From: Phytohabitans rumicis
GTDB taxonomy: Bacteria; Actinomycetota; Actinomycetes; Mycobacteriales; Micromonosporaceae
Direction of reading: 5' to 3'
Assembly (NCBI RefSeq): GCF_011764445.1
Contig: NZ_BLPG01000001.1
Coordinates: forward strand, 2,294,001 to 2,358,000
DNA: 64,000 nt
Position 1 is the first letter of the stretch. The number at the start of each line of letters is the position of its first letter. Positions 1-8,764 of the stretch are shown piece by piece. The translations under genes were made by a program, and so were the position numbers. The notes beneath the pieces were generated by a model, which was not told the origin of the DNA, searched no databases, and worked only from the letters and a program-made list of their open reading frames with translations.

Positions 1-161
1 GCGGCGGCGAGCGCGGTGTGCGGTTCGTGCCCGTCACCGACGCCGCCCTCGACGCGGCGATCGACCGGGAGTACCTCGCCAAGTACGGCGACACCAGCCC
101 GGCGCAGGCGATGGTCCGGCCGCCGGTCAGCGGCACGACTCTCCGGCTGGTGCCCGCTTAG
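1..161 (+). CDS. DUF2255 family protein, C-terminal fragment
   Basis: The window opens inside a gene whose last 52 codons are visible in the frame starting at base 3 and ending at TAG 159-161. The tail reads RFVPVTDAALDAAID, then YLAKYG, and ends TLRLVP. This matches my memory of the C-terminus of DUF2255 proteins, small actinobacterial proteins of unknown function. The start lies outside the window. The assignment rests on pattern memory of a short tail only. Confidence 0.6.
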   Translation, partial: GGERGVRFVPVTDAALDAAIDREYLAKYGDTSPAQAMVRPPVSGTTLRLVPA

Positions 162-595
162 CCCGGTGGCCGGCACCAGTCGTGCACCTTCGGGCCGAGC
201 AGGGCGAAGACCAGCGCGCCGTTGACGGCGACCCCGGACCATGCCTGCCCGCTGCCCAGGCTGTCGGTAGCGGCCCCGACGATGATGACCACGATGTGCG
301 CGGCGCAGACGAACAGCGCCCCGGTCCGCCCCCAGCGCCGGCCGAAGAAGAGCCCGGCGGCGGAGGCCACCTGCGTCGCCGAGAGCAGCAGGCTCAGCAC
401 CACGGCGGCGATGAACTCGTCCTCCTCGCCGTGCGAGACCGCGTCCTGCAGGAGCAGCGCCCCGATGAACGCGCCCAGCAGGCCGAGCGCGGCCAGCAGC
501 AGGCAGATGACCCAGACCGTGGGCGGCCGGCGCTCCGGTCGCGGCGGCTCCGGCCGGCTGTAGCGGGGCCTCAACGGCCTGCCCTCGTTAACCAT
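158..595 (-). CDS. Small membrane protein of unknown function
   Basis: This encodes about 145 residues from ATG at 595 (MVNEGRP); an in-frame start at 631 would add 12 residues. A Pro/Arg-rich cytoplasmic N-terminus of about 30 residues precedes three to four hydrophobic helices, including WVICLLLAALGLLGAFIGA, a middle FIAAVVLSLLL helix, and two more near the C-terminus. It ends in WCRPPG. Its stop overlaps the stop of the preceding + strand gene, so the two are convergent. No enzymatic motif is visible. It resembles generic actinobacterial four-helix membrane proteins, and no function is proposed. Confidence 0.6.
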   Translation of the reverse strand: MVNEGRPLRPRYSRPEPPRPERRPPTVWVICLLLAALGLLGAFIGALLLQDAVSHGEEDEFIAAVVLSLLLSATQVASAAGLFFGRRWGRTGALFVCAAHIVVIIVGAATDSLGSGQAWSGVAVNGALVFALLGPKVHDWCRPPG

Positions 596-633
596 CGCCG
601 GCGAGTGTATCGACGCCCGTCCAGCCCCCAACC

Positions 634-687
634 GTGATCAGGGCGTCCTTCAAGTCGCTGGAACGACTTGAAGGACGCCCTGATCAC
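634..687. repeat. Perfect 24-bp-arm palindrome in a divergent promoter region
   Basis: Left arm 634-657 (begins gtgatcagggcgtcc) is the exact reverse complement of right arm 664-687, with a 6-base loop (ctggaa). Unlike the other long palindromes in the window, which mostly lie between gene ends, this one lies upstream of both neighbours (the gene ending at 158 and the gene starting at 769). A simple terminator role is therefore less obvious. Confidence 0.85.
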
Positions 688-718
688 GAAGTCCAGGCGG
701 CTCGGCTACAGTGTCGAA

Positions 719-730
719 GAAAGCGTTTTC
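719..730. promoter_or_regulatory. Candidate LacI-type operator upstream of the heparinase-like gene
   Basis: GAAAGCGTTTTC is a palindrome around a central CG with one mismatched pair, the form typical of LacI/GalR-family operators. It lies 39 bases before the ATG at 769. A second, perfect site lies upstream of the sugar-binding protein gene, so one regulator may control the whole locus. No LacI-family gene is present in this window. Confidence 0.45.
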
Positions 731-768
731 CCCTCGAAGCACCACGAACGACTCGAACGGAACAGAGC

Positions 769-2466
769 ATGGCATTAGGGTTCGCCGCCCAGGTCCATAC
801 CGCCTTGGCCGCGCAGGTCCGCTCGATCGTCGAGGAGGCCGCCGAAGGCGCCTGGCGGGGCCTGCAGCACCGCAGCCTCGCCGAGCGGATCAAGGCGCTC
901 GTGGCGGCGACGCGCAGCGACCTGGGCGGCACCGAGCTCCTCGATCACGCGGTCACCCTCGTCGCCCTGCTGCGGGACCTCCAGGGGCCGAGCGGGCTCT
1001 TCACCGGCGGGGACAACGTCGACTCCCCACCCGACTCCGCGTTCAGCATCAACGACCTCGCCGACGCGCTGCTGATGCTGCGCCAGGCCGGCGGTACGCC
1101 GCACCGCCTCGCCGGCGACCTCGAGCACCTGCTCGCGACCGCCACCCCGGCGCTGGCCAAGGGCGGCGTGCACACGCCCAACCACCGCTGGGAGCTGTCG
1201 GCCGCGCTCGCCCGGCTCTTCCTGATCTCGCCGGAACCGGCGCTGGCCAGCCGGGTCGAGCAGTGGCTGGCCGAGGGCGTCGACATCGACGGCGACGGGC
1301 TCTACTCCGAGCGCAGCGCCAACTACGCCGCCCACGTGTCCAACCCGTCGCTGCTGACCATCGCCGAGGTCTTCGACCGGCCGGACCTCGTCGCCGCCGT
1401 CGAACGGAACCTGGACGCCACGCTCGACCTGCTCCTGCCGGACGGGTCGGTGGAGACGGTGCTGTCCCGCCGGCAGGACCAGCACCGGCCGATGCCGCTG
1501 GCCGGGTACCTGCTGCCGCTGCGCCACCTGGCGCTGCTGCGCGGGCGCGGCGACCTGGCCTGGGCCGCCGAGATCGCGCTGGCCCAGGGCATCTTCTCGC
1601 CCGCCGACGCGGCCACCCGCCTGGTGCTCGACCCCGGCATCGGGCGCGACCTGCCGCCCGCCACGCCGCCGCGGCGACCCCGCCGGCGCGTCTTCGGCGC
1701 GGCCGGGCTGCTCATGGAACACCGCCCCGCGACCACGACCGTGCTCTTCGGCGGCTCGGACTACCCGCGCCACGGGCGGATCCGCTCGGGCCTGGCGAAC
1801 TCACCGACGTTCCTGCGGCTCTTCGCCGGGGAGGCGGTCCTGTCCAGCGCCCGCCTGTCGCGGACGTTCTTCGGCAAGGGGCCGTTCCGCGCCGACGGGT
1901 TGGCGGTCGACGGGGACTCGGTGACGCTGGCGGAGACCGAGTCCGCCGCGTACTACCAGCCGCTGGCGCCGCAGCACCACGACGCCCAGGGGCACTACCG
2001 GCTGGTCGACGAGGGGCGCTTCAGCGCGGCGATGGACTTCGGCCGGCGTACCCGGGACGACGTCACGCTGACCACGACGGTGCGGGCCCGGCTGACGGCG
2101 GCCGGGGTGGAACTGGTCCTGGACCTGACCGGCGCCGTGTTGGACTGGGCGCTCGAACTGGCGTTTCAGCCCGGCGGCACGGTGACCGGAGCGCGCGCGC
2201 TCGGCCCGGACCGGTGGCAGCTCGACGCGGCACCGGAGGCCGCCGCGGCGTACCAGATCGGTGGGAGCGCGATCAGCGTGATGTTACTCGATGTATCCGA
2301 CGGGCAGGGCAACGCGATGCCGACTGCGAACGCTGAGCCGGCGTACGAACCGGGCGAAGAGTACCGCTACCTCGCCGGCACGGACGCCGTCTCGGGCCCT
2401 CGGCTGTATCTCAGCGGGCGGGTCCCCGCCCACGTCAGGCTTCTGATCAGCGGAAACGCGCCCTGA
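769..2466 (+). CDS. Heparinase II/III-like carbohydrate-active protein
   Basis: This encodes 565 residues from ATG 769 (MALGFAAQ). The frame stays open upstream to 634, but that stretch runs through the palindrome, so 769 is preferred. The N-terminal half is helical with (alpha/alpha)-toroid character and holds conserved-looking SERSANYAAHVSNPSLL, then DGSVETVLSRRQDQ. The C-terminal half is beta-rich. This layout recalls the heparinase II/III-like polysaccharide lyase fold. No clear signal peptide is seen, so it may act in the cytoplasm on imported uronic-acid-containing oligosaccharides. It precedes a sugar ABC transporter and shares a LacI-type operator with it. The fold family is an inference and the substrate is unknown. 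Confidence 0.55.
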   Translation: MALGFAAQVHTALAAQVRSIVEEAAEGAWRGLQHRSLAERIKALVAATRSDLGGTELLDHAVTLVALLRDLQGPSGLFTGGDNVDSPPDSAFSINDLADALLMLRQAGGTPHRLAGDLEHLLATATPALAKGGVHTPNHRWELSAALARLFLISPEPALASRVEQWLAEGVDIDGDGLYSERSANYAAHVSNPSLLTIAEVFDRPDLVAAVERNLDATLDLLLPDGSVETVLSRRQDQHRPMPLAGYLLPLRHLALLRGRGDLAWAAEIALAQGIFSPADAATRLVLDPGIGRDLPPATPPRRPRRRVFGAAGLLMEHRPATTTVLFGGSDYPRHGRIRSGLANSPTFLRLFAGEAVLSSARLSRTFFGKGPFRADGLAVDGDSVTLAETESAAYYQPLAPQHHDAQGHYRLVDEGRFSAAMDFGRRTRDDVTLTTTVRARLTAAGVELVLDLTGAVLDWALELAFQPGGTVTGARALGPDRWQLDAAPEAAAAYQIGGSAISVMLLDVSDGQGNAMPTANAEPAYEPGEEYRYLAGTDAVSGPRLYLSGRVPAHVRLLISGNAP

Positions 2467-2554
2467 TAGCGCTCCCATCGCTTCCGCCGAACAATGCACA
2501 TGACGTCCGTATGTCAGGACAATCGTTAAGACCGTATGTCCTGACTATTGACGT

Positions 2555-2568
2555 GGTAAGCGCTTACC
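2555..2568. promoter_or_regulatory. Perfect LacI-type operator, sugar ABC operon
   Basis: GGTAAGCGCTTACC is a perfect 14-bp palindrome with central CG, 48 bases upstream of the ATG at 2617. A possible -35 (TTGACG, 2548-2553) lies just before it, so a bound repressor would block RNA polymerase. A separate inverted pair, GTCAGGAC and GTCCTGAC, lies further upstream at about 2513-2545. Induction by the transported sugar is inferred. Confidence 0.75.
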
Positions 2569-2616
2569 CGTTAACGTCCGTCGCTTACAAGGCGTAGATA
2601 ACTTAGGAGATACCTG

Positions 2617-3918
2617 ATGACCCGTTCCACGACACTCACGAAGGGGCTCAGAGGCTTGCGGTGGTTGCCGGTAGTCGTCGTCGCGGCTGTCGCCCTCACC
2701 GCCTGCGGCAGCTCGGACGACTCTGGCGACAGCGGCAGCACGGACGCTAAGAAGATCACCTTCTGGCTGTCCACGTCCGCGCAGATCCAGGGCTACACCG
2801 ACCTGGCCAAGGAGTTCGAGGCCAAGGAAGGCATCGCCGTCGAGATCGTGAACCAGCCCTACGACGGGTACCAGGACAAGCTTCGGCAGTCCGCGCAGGC
2901 CAACTCCCTGCCCGACGCCGCCAGCGTGCCCTCGCTGGACACGATCTGGATCAACCAGCTCCAGGACCTGAGCGCGACCGCGAACAACGAGACCAACAAG
3001 ATCCGTAAGGACCTCGTCACCGAGCAGGACGGCAAGGTCCTGGCCATCCCCTCGGACGTCACGGCGGCCGGCCTGTTCATCAACAAGAGCCTGTTCGACA
3101 AGGCCAACGTCACCTACCCGACGGACCCCAACCAGACCTGGAGCTGGGACGACTTCCTCGCGGCGGCCACCAAGGTCCGCACCGCGACAGGCGCCAAGTA
3201 CGACCTGGTCTACGACAACTCCCCCGCCCGCATCCGGGCCTGGATCTACAACCACGGTGGCAAGGGCTTCCAGCTCGGCTCCGACGGCAAGTACGCCACC
3301 CCGGACGCCGCGACCATCGACGCGCTGACCCAGTTCAAGGCGATCAACGACGACAAGATCATGCCGAAGTCGGTCTGGACCTCCGGCGCCGACCCGAACG
3401 CCCTGTTCAAGAGCGGCCAGGTCGTCGCCTACTTCTCCGGCGTCTGGCAGGTGCCGGACTTCGCCGAGGGCATCACGAGCTTCGAGTGGACCAGCGCGCC
3501 GACCCCGGGCCCGGTGCACGCGACCGACATCAACACCGGCGGCAAGGTCGTCGCGTTCAACAACAAGGACACCGCGTCGGCGGCCAAGAAGTGGGTCGAC
3601 TTCCTCTTCCAGCGGGACAACTACACCAAGCTGGCGCAGACCAACGGGTACCTGTCCGTCGAGACCGGCCTCACCCTGGCCTACCCGTTCAAGTCGCAGA
3701 CCGCGCTGGACGCCTTCGCGCTCTACAACAAGGAGATCGAGCTGGCTGACCCGATCTCCGCCTCGGGCCAGGCCAACGGCACCAAGCTCATCATCGCGGG
3801 CAAGTCCATCCAGGACGACCCGACCAAGGCCGAGATGGCGAAGTTCATCAACGGCGAGCAGGACGTGCAGAAGACCGTCGACAACATCGTGAACGGCCTC
3901 AACGAACAGATCAGCTGA
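2617..3918 (+). CDS. Sugar ABC transporter substrate-binding lipoprotein
   Basis: This 433-residue family-1 extracellular solute-binding protein would capture a sugar or oligosaccharide outside the cell and hand it to the two permeases that follow. It has a basic N-terminus and hydrophobic segment ending in a lipobox (VALTAC, about residues 28-33), followed by a Ser/Asp-rich linker and the mature fold starting ITFWLS. Length and motifs such as GQVVAYFSGVWQVPDF fit the family. An AGGAGA ribosome site at 2605-2610 supports the ATG at 2617. The perfect LacI-type operator upstream suggests sugar-responsive repression. No ATPase gene is in the operon, as is common when a shared MsiK-type ATPase is used. 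Confidence 0.92.
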   Translation: MTRSTTLTKGLRGLRWLPVVVVAAVALTACGSSDDSGDSGSTDAKKITFWLSTSAQIQGYTDLAKEFEAKEGIAVEIVNQPYDGYQDKLRQSAQANSLPDAASVPSLDTIWINQLQDLSATANNETNKIRKDLVTEQDGKVLAIPSDVTAAGLFINKSLFDKANVTYPTDPNQTWSWDDFLAAATKVRTATGAKYDLVYDNSPARIRAWIYNHGGKGFQLGSDGKYATPDAATIDALTQFKAINDDKIMPKSVWTSGADPNALFKSGQVVAYFSGVWQVPDFAEGITSFEWTSAPTPGPVHATDINTGGKVVAFNNKDTASAAKKWVDFLFQRDNYTKLAQTNGYLSVETGLTLAYPFKSQTALDAFALYNKEIELADPISASGQANGTKLIIAGKSIQDDPTKAEMAKFINGEQDVQKTVDNIVNGLNEQIS

Positions 3919-3994
3919 CGCCTACCCGCGGAGACCCGCCGGCATCGCTCGATGCCGGCGGGCACCGCACGTCGGAGGAGGACAGGAGAGCCCC

Positions 3995-4965
3995 ATGGTG
4001 GACAGCATCCACCCGCCGGCCGAGGCCGACGCGCCGAGCATTCCGGTACGGCGCGGGCCGGAGCCGGTCAGGCCGCGCCAGCGACGATGGCGACGGCGAC
4101 GGCTGAACCGGTACACCGGGGCACCCTTTGTGCTCATCTCGATCAACCTTCTCCTGTTCGCCACGTTCTTCGTCTGGCCGGCCGCCACCGGCCTGCTGTA
4201 CTCCTTCACCAGCTACACCGGCGTCGGCGACGCGCCGTGGGTCGGGCTGGCCAACTACCAGCGGCTGCTGCAGGACGACGCGTTCTACTCGGCCCTGATC
4301 CGTACGCTGATCTACACGGCCGGCGTGGTGCCGCTGACGATCGTGCTCTCGCTGGGCACGGCGGTGCTGCTCGTCACGGACTACACCAAGGGCAAGACCG
4401 TCGCGCGGATCATCTTCTTCCTGCCCTGGCTGATCTCCCCGATCATCGCCGGTGTCATCTGGCGCTGGATCTTCGGCGAGAACTTCGGCCTCGTCAACTA
4501 CGTCATCACCAAGCTCGGCGGCAGCGAGGTGGCCTGGCAGTCCAACGCGAACCTGTCGATGTTCGTCGTCATCATCGCCGCGGCGTGGGCGGCACCGCGT
4601 TCAACATGCTGCTGTTCGTCGCCGCGCTCAAGAACGTGCCGACCGCGTACTACGAGGCGGCGTCCCTGGACGGCGCGGGCTCGTGGGCCAAGTTCCGCAG
4701 GATCACGCTGCCCGCGATCGCGCCCACCACCTTCATCGTCGTGCTGCTGAGCGTCCTGCACTCGATGAAGGAGTACGCGCTGTTCGCCGCGATCAACGAC
4801 GGCGGCCCGGGCACCGCGAACAACCTGCTCGTCCAGTACATCTACACGAAGGGCTTCGAGCGGGCCCAGATCGGCTACGCGAGCGCGGCGTCGTTCGTAC
4901 TCATGTTGATCCTCATGGTCGTCGCGATCGTGCAGCTCGCCATGAACCGGCGGAAGGAGTCCTGA
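3995..4965 (+). CDS. Sugar ABC transporter permease 1 (one-base frameshift)
   Basis: This MalF-type permease would be about 323 residues. The N-terminal frame from ATG 3995 carries a basic cytoplasmic tail and membrane helices starting at FVLISINLLLFATFFVW. The C-terminal frame carries the EAA loop (EAASLDGAGSWAKFRRITLP), which contacts the ATPase, and the last helices, ending NRRKES. The frames join at 4587-4589, where TGGGCGG would need one more G to read W-G-G-T-A-F-N-M. This is probably a base-calling deletion. GGAGGAGG lies upstream of the ATG. The second permease follows after 1 base. Confidence 0.88.
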
Positions 4966-4966
4966 C

Positions 4967-5851
4967 ATGGCCGTCACCACCGCGCCGCAGCGGCCGCCGG
5001 CCCTGCGCCGCCGCCGCAAGGCCCGCACGACGGGCGAAATGCCGAAACGGGTCTGGGCCACCGCCGTCATGTGGCTCATGGTCGTCGTGTACGGCTTCCC
5101 GGTCCTGTGGTTCCTGCTCAGCTCCTTCAAGCCGGCCGGCGAGCTGTTCTCGTACCCGCTGACGCTCTTCCCGAAGAACCCGACGGTCAAGGGCTTCACC
5201 CAGGCGTGGACCAGCTTCGACGTCGCCCACTACTTCCTCAACACGCTGATCGTCGCGGTCTCCGCCACGCTCCTCACCATCGTGGCGAGCGCCGCGTGCG
5301 GCTACGCGCTGGCGAAGTACAACAACTGGTGGATCAAGGCGTTCACGATCTGCATCCTGGCGACCACGATGCTGCCGGCGGAGGTCATCCTCTCGCCGCT
5401 GTTCCTCGTCGTGCGCGACCTCGGCATGTACAACAGCCTTTCGGCCGTCGTGGTGCCGGCCGTGATCACCGCGACCGGCACGTTCATGTTCCGGCAGTTC
5501 TTCCTCACCGTGCCGAACGACCTGCTGGAGGCCGCGCGCATCGACGGCTCGGGCGAACTGTCGACGTTCATCCGGATCATGTTGCCGCTGTCCCGACCGA
5601 TCATGCTGACGCTGGCCATCTTCTCGTTCCAGTGGCGCTGGAACGACTACATCTGGCCGCTGGTCGTGCTCAACGACCCGGACAAGTACACCCTCCAGAT
5701 CGGCGTGGCGACCATCGTGGGCGCGGAGAACGTCAACTGGTCGGTGCTGCTGGGCGCCTCGGTGCTCTCGATGATCCCGCTCGTCCTCATCTACCTGGTC
5801 TTCCAGCGGTACGTGATGAACGCGGACATCAACGCGGGCCTGAAGGACTGA
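4967..5851 (+). CDS. Sugar ABC transporter permease 2
   Basis: This 294-residue MalG-type inner-membrane permease is the partner of the preceding one. It has six predicted helices, with the first at WLMVVVYGFPVLWFLLSSF. The EAA loop reads LLEAARIDGSGELSTFIRIM, and the C-terminus is typical (NADINAGLKD). It starts one base after the preceding stop, so the genes are translationally linked. Together with the binding protein it forms an importer whose ATPase must be encoded elsewhere. Confidence 0.93.
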   Translation: MAVTTAPQRPPALRRRRKARTTGEMPKRVWATAVMWLMVVVYGFPVLWFLLSSFKPAGELFSYPLTLFPKNPTVKGFTQAWTSFDVAHYFLNTLIVAVSATLLTIVASAACGYALAKYNNWWIKAFTICILATTMLPAEVILSPLFLVVRDLGMYNSLSAVVVPAVITATGTFMFRQFFLTVPNDLLEAARIDGSGELSTFIRIMLPLSRPIMLTLAIFSFQWRWNDYIWPLVVLNDPDKYTLQIGVATIVGAENVNWSVLLGASVLSMIPLVLIYLVFQRYVMNADINAGLKD

Positions 5852-5865
5852 GCCGCCCGGACTTC

Positions 5866-5970
5866 GCGCCGATCAAGGGCCGAGCCGTCGATCAAGGGCA
5901 AATGGCCGCGGTTTGATCTCCAAACCACGGCCGTTTGCCCTTGATCGACGCGAAAGTCCTTGATCGGGCG
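5866..5970. terminator. Nested GATCAAGGGC palindrome, probable bidirectional terminator
   Basis: A long hairpin has left arm 5886-5915 (begins cgtcgatcaagggcaaa), loop atctc 5916-5920 and right arm 5921-5950, with two mismatched pairs in 30. It is bracketed by further gatcaagg/ccttgatc boxes at about 5869 and 5960, giving a second, outer pairing. It sits exactly between the convergent ends of the permease (5851) and the S1 protease (5979). The same sequence family recurs at 30.0, 30.5 and 54.5 kb. Confidence 0.8.
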
Positions 5971-5978
5971 CGGCGGGT

Positions 5979-7347
5979 TTACGACGATGTGATCAGGGTG
6001 AGGCCGAGGGTTTCGAGGATCTCGTTCACCGGCTGGAAGAACGTCTCGCCGCCCTGGTCGCAGTCGCCGGAACCACCCGAGACCACGCCCTGAGCCTGGT
6101 CACCGGCCAGCAGGGAGCCGCCGGAGTCACCCGGCTCGGCGCAGACGTTGGTGCCGATCAGGCCGCCCACCGCCACGGTGCCGATGCCGTCCTCGGGGTC
6201 GGCGAAGCGCACCGTGACACCGAGCGCCTGGATCTCGCCGCAGCTGGCCCCGGTGGTGGAGCCGAACTTGCACACCGAGGTGCCCACCACGGCCTCCTGC
6301 GACCCGGCGACGGGCAGTGGCTCGCCGCGGTCCGCCGCGCCGGCGTTCTCGCCGCCGAAGCTGTTGACCTCGCCGACCGGCGTGATGCCGTCGCCGGTGG
6401 CGACGAAGGAGAAGTCGTTGCCGGGGAACGAGGACGCCTGGAACTGGCCCTGAGCGACCAACTCCTGGCCGACCTCGGTGGCGGTGGCATCGCCCTCGTC
6501 ACCGCAGTGACCGGCGCTGACGAAGCCGCCTTCCACCGAGAACCCGACCGAGCAGCGCGCCTGCGCCTCGATGATGTACGGGTCACCGCCGCGAACGAGC
6601 TGCCCGTCCGGGGCCGCGGTCTCCTCCGGGGGCTCAGTCTCCTCCGGGGCTCGGTCTCCTCCGGGGAGCCGTCTCGTACGGGGGTGGTGTCTCGTGCGAG
6701 GGCGGCGAGTAGCTGGGGGTCGGCTTGGGCCGGTACAGCAGCCGCGGCGTGGTGTCCGAGGCGACCAGGCGTACCGCGTCGGTGTCCACGCCGGTGCTCC
6801 GGACGAACGAGCGGGCCGCCGACATCCGCGCCGGCGCGGCGCGTACCACCACCGTGTTGGTCGCGACGTCGACGTACCAGCCGGTGACCGCGGTGGAGGC
6901 GGCACCGGCGCGGCGGTCCAGCGCCCGCTTGACCGTGGTGAGCTCGCTCGCGCTGCGCGCCACGACCGCCGCCCGCGCGCCCGCGGCGCGTACCTGGTTG
7001 GTGAGGGCACGGTCGGTGACCGCCACGGTGAGCTGCTGGCCGCCGCCGGTGAGCCAGGCACCGGCGTACCCGTCGCCCAGGCTCTGGCGCAGGGCGCTGG
7101 CGGTCTGCGCCGCCCACGCCTCCCGGCGCAGGCGGGCGTCGAGCTGCGCGTCCGTCAGGGACAGGTCGCGCCGCAGCGCGGCGCGCATCTCCGGCGACAC
7201 GCTCGGCGTATCGGTGGTCACGGCCGCGCCGGGGTCACGGGCCGTGCCGGCATTGGCACTGATGGTGAACGCCGTGCCGGCGCCGACCGTGGCCAGGACG
7301 ACCGCCGTGGTCGCCAGGCGGCGCGGGGTCATTCGTCGCGCGATCAT
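5979..7347 (-). CDS. Secreted S1 family serine protease, streptogrisin-like (two frameshifts)
   Basis: The restored protein has about 456 residues: signal peptide (from MTPRRLATTAVVLATVG), an alpha-lytic-protease-type propeptide, a Pro/Glu/Thr linker and a chymotrypsin-fold catalytic domain. Triad segments are visible: His in SAGHCG, Asp in FPGNDFSFV, Ser in EPGDSGGSLL. The frame breaks inside a PEET-type repeat, where copies at 6646-6649 and 6663-6666 have GGGG but the copy at 6628-6632 has GGGGG. Adding one base to each short copy restores the whole frame, giving a PPEET repeat linker. Streptogrisin-type enzymes are exported as zymogens and autoprocessed. The start is at 7347 or at Met-6 (7332). 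Confidence 0.85.
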
Positions 7348-7448
7348 TCATCCACTCCTCTCCGTCAATGCGCGGTACGGGCCAGATGGTGGAAGAGTTC
7401 GGTTTTTGACGGAATTCTGAGAAAGCTCTGAGATCCGCGGCACCCCGC

Positions 7449-8561
7449 CTACTCCTCTTCCTCGATGTAGGCGACCATGATCCCCATCGCGTCCGGGATC
7501 GCCTCGTCCGTCTCGTACGTCGACTCCACCCGCACGGTCTGTCCGCGCTCCAGGGTGGTCACCGGGGTTCCGATGCACCGTTTGAGCGACGAGACCTCCT
7601 CCTCGCCGTGGATGTTGATGTAGCGCGGCGTCTCCCCGTACCGGACCACCGAGTCGCAGATCACCTCGCCGGTGCTCACGTTGGTGGCCTTGACGTTGAC
7701 CCCGCCCATGTGGCTGTGCCCGCCGAGCCCGATCACCCGGCCGGGGACGTCGACCTCCCAGTCCCAGGTCTCGGTGGATCCGCCGGCCGGTACCTCGTAG
7801 ATGTCGCGGACGCTGCCGCACGGCGCGACGTCCAGCCACACCGGGCGCAGCCGCTTCAACTCCGCCACATCGTCCGGCACGTACTCGTACGTGATCTCGA
7901 CGTAGACGGTCTTCGGCTCCTCGGCGTGGTTCATGAAGTCCGAGGCCATGTTCCAGCGGTGCAGCCCGTCGTTGTAGTAGCCGTACCCGAGCGGCATCGC
8001 GATCTCGGTGCGCTCGTTTCCGGCGGCCGCGAACCGCTCGCCGAGAAACACCGACGGGTTGGGCAGGCTCCGCCCGCAGACCGGGTCGGAGCGGAACTGG
8101 TTGGTCAGCAGGAAGTGGTGCAGCCCCGGGCCGGTGTCCACATTGGCGACCGACCCGTCGGCGTACAGCATGTCGGGCTTGATGCTGGTGATGTAGCAGT
8201 CGCCGCAGGGCGTCTCGATGCCGAGCTCGATGATGTTGCGGCTGCGGCCGTCCTTGTCACCCACCGCGGCCGGCACCTCGTACGGGCCGTGCCGGATGGT
8301 CCGGGTGAGCGTGCCCGGGTTCTTGGCCCTGACCGGCGCCGGCGCGCTCGTCACCGGCGGGACCACCGGGGGCGTGTCCTCGGTGGCCGGTGCGGTGGGC
8401 TCGGGGCCCGCCGTGTGTGCCGCGTGCTGCGCCGCCCCGGCCACCGGCCGGGGGGCCGGCTTGCCGGGCGCGGTGGTCACGGAGACCAGCGCCACCACGG
8501 CGGCGGCGACCGCCGACATGGCGGTTCCGGCGACCGCCACCCGCTTCCTGATCGGGGGCAC
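7449..8561 (-). CDS. Secreted protein resembling type II copper monooxygenases
   Basis: This encodes 370 residues with an N-terminal export signal (helix VAGTAMSAVAAAVVALVS) and a Pro/Ala linker to about residue 75. The folded part is beta-rich with five or six Cys residues, several paired (ETPCGDCYITS). His motifs GPGLHHFLL and LGGHSHMGG recall the copper ligands of the PHM/DBH (ascorbate-dependent monooxygenase) fold. The C-terminus ends in four Glu. The family link is a motif-level inference and hydroxylase activity is unproven. It lies upstream of the S1 protease on the same strand, with 101 bases between. Confidence 0.5.
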   Translation of the reverse strand: MPPIRKRVAVAGTAMSAVAAAVVALVSVTTAPGKPAPRPVAGAAQHAAHTAGPEPTAPATEDTPPVVPPVTSAPAPVRAKNPGTLTRTIRHGPYEVPAAVGDKDGRSRNIIELGIETPCGDCYITSIKPDMLYADGSVANVDTGPGLHHFLLTNQFRSDPVCGRSLPNPSVFLGERFAAAGNERTEIAMPLGYGYYNDGLHRWNMASDFMNHAEEPKTVYVEITYEYVPDDVAELKRLRPVWLDVAPCGSVRDIYEVPAGGSTETWDWEVDVPGRVIGLGGHSHMGGVNVKATNVSTGEVICDSVVRYGETPRYINIHGEEEVSSLKRCIGTPVTTLERGQTVRVESTYETDEAIPDAMGIMVAYIEEEE

Positions 8562-8764
8562 GGGAGCCCTCCCTTCCTACTCCTGGGAATAGGGGGCCAC
8601 GGTACGACCGGGCGGGTGCGGGCATCATCGCGTCCGCGACACAGCATCCCGGGCGGGGTATGTCAGAGCGGTGACAAGCCGCCCCGCGAGTGACAACCCG
8701 GCGCCGCGAACCTTTGCCTGGCGTTACTGTCTGCCACGCCGCCGGAGTGGCTAGGTTGGCGCGC

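Noticed and set aside
4587-4965. Reading the broken permease, PKS, FAAL, NRPS, VWA, MFS and protease genes as pseudogenes
   Set aside because: Each rejoins perfectly with one base per break, all losses have the same sign and can be placed in G/C runs, and catalytic motifs are intact on both sides.
8671-8699. Two direct GTGACAA(G/C)CC half-sites upstream of the carboxylesterase, resembling the cluster operator half-site
   Set aside because: They are direct, not inverted, and lack the GTTGTCACC partner half; too short to tie to the biosynthetic regulon.
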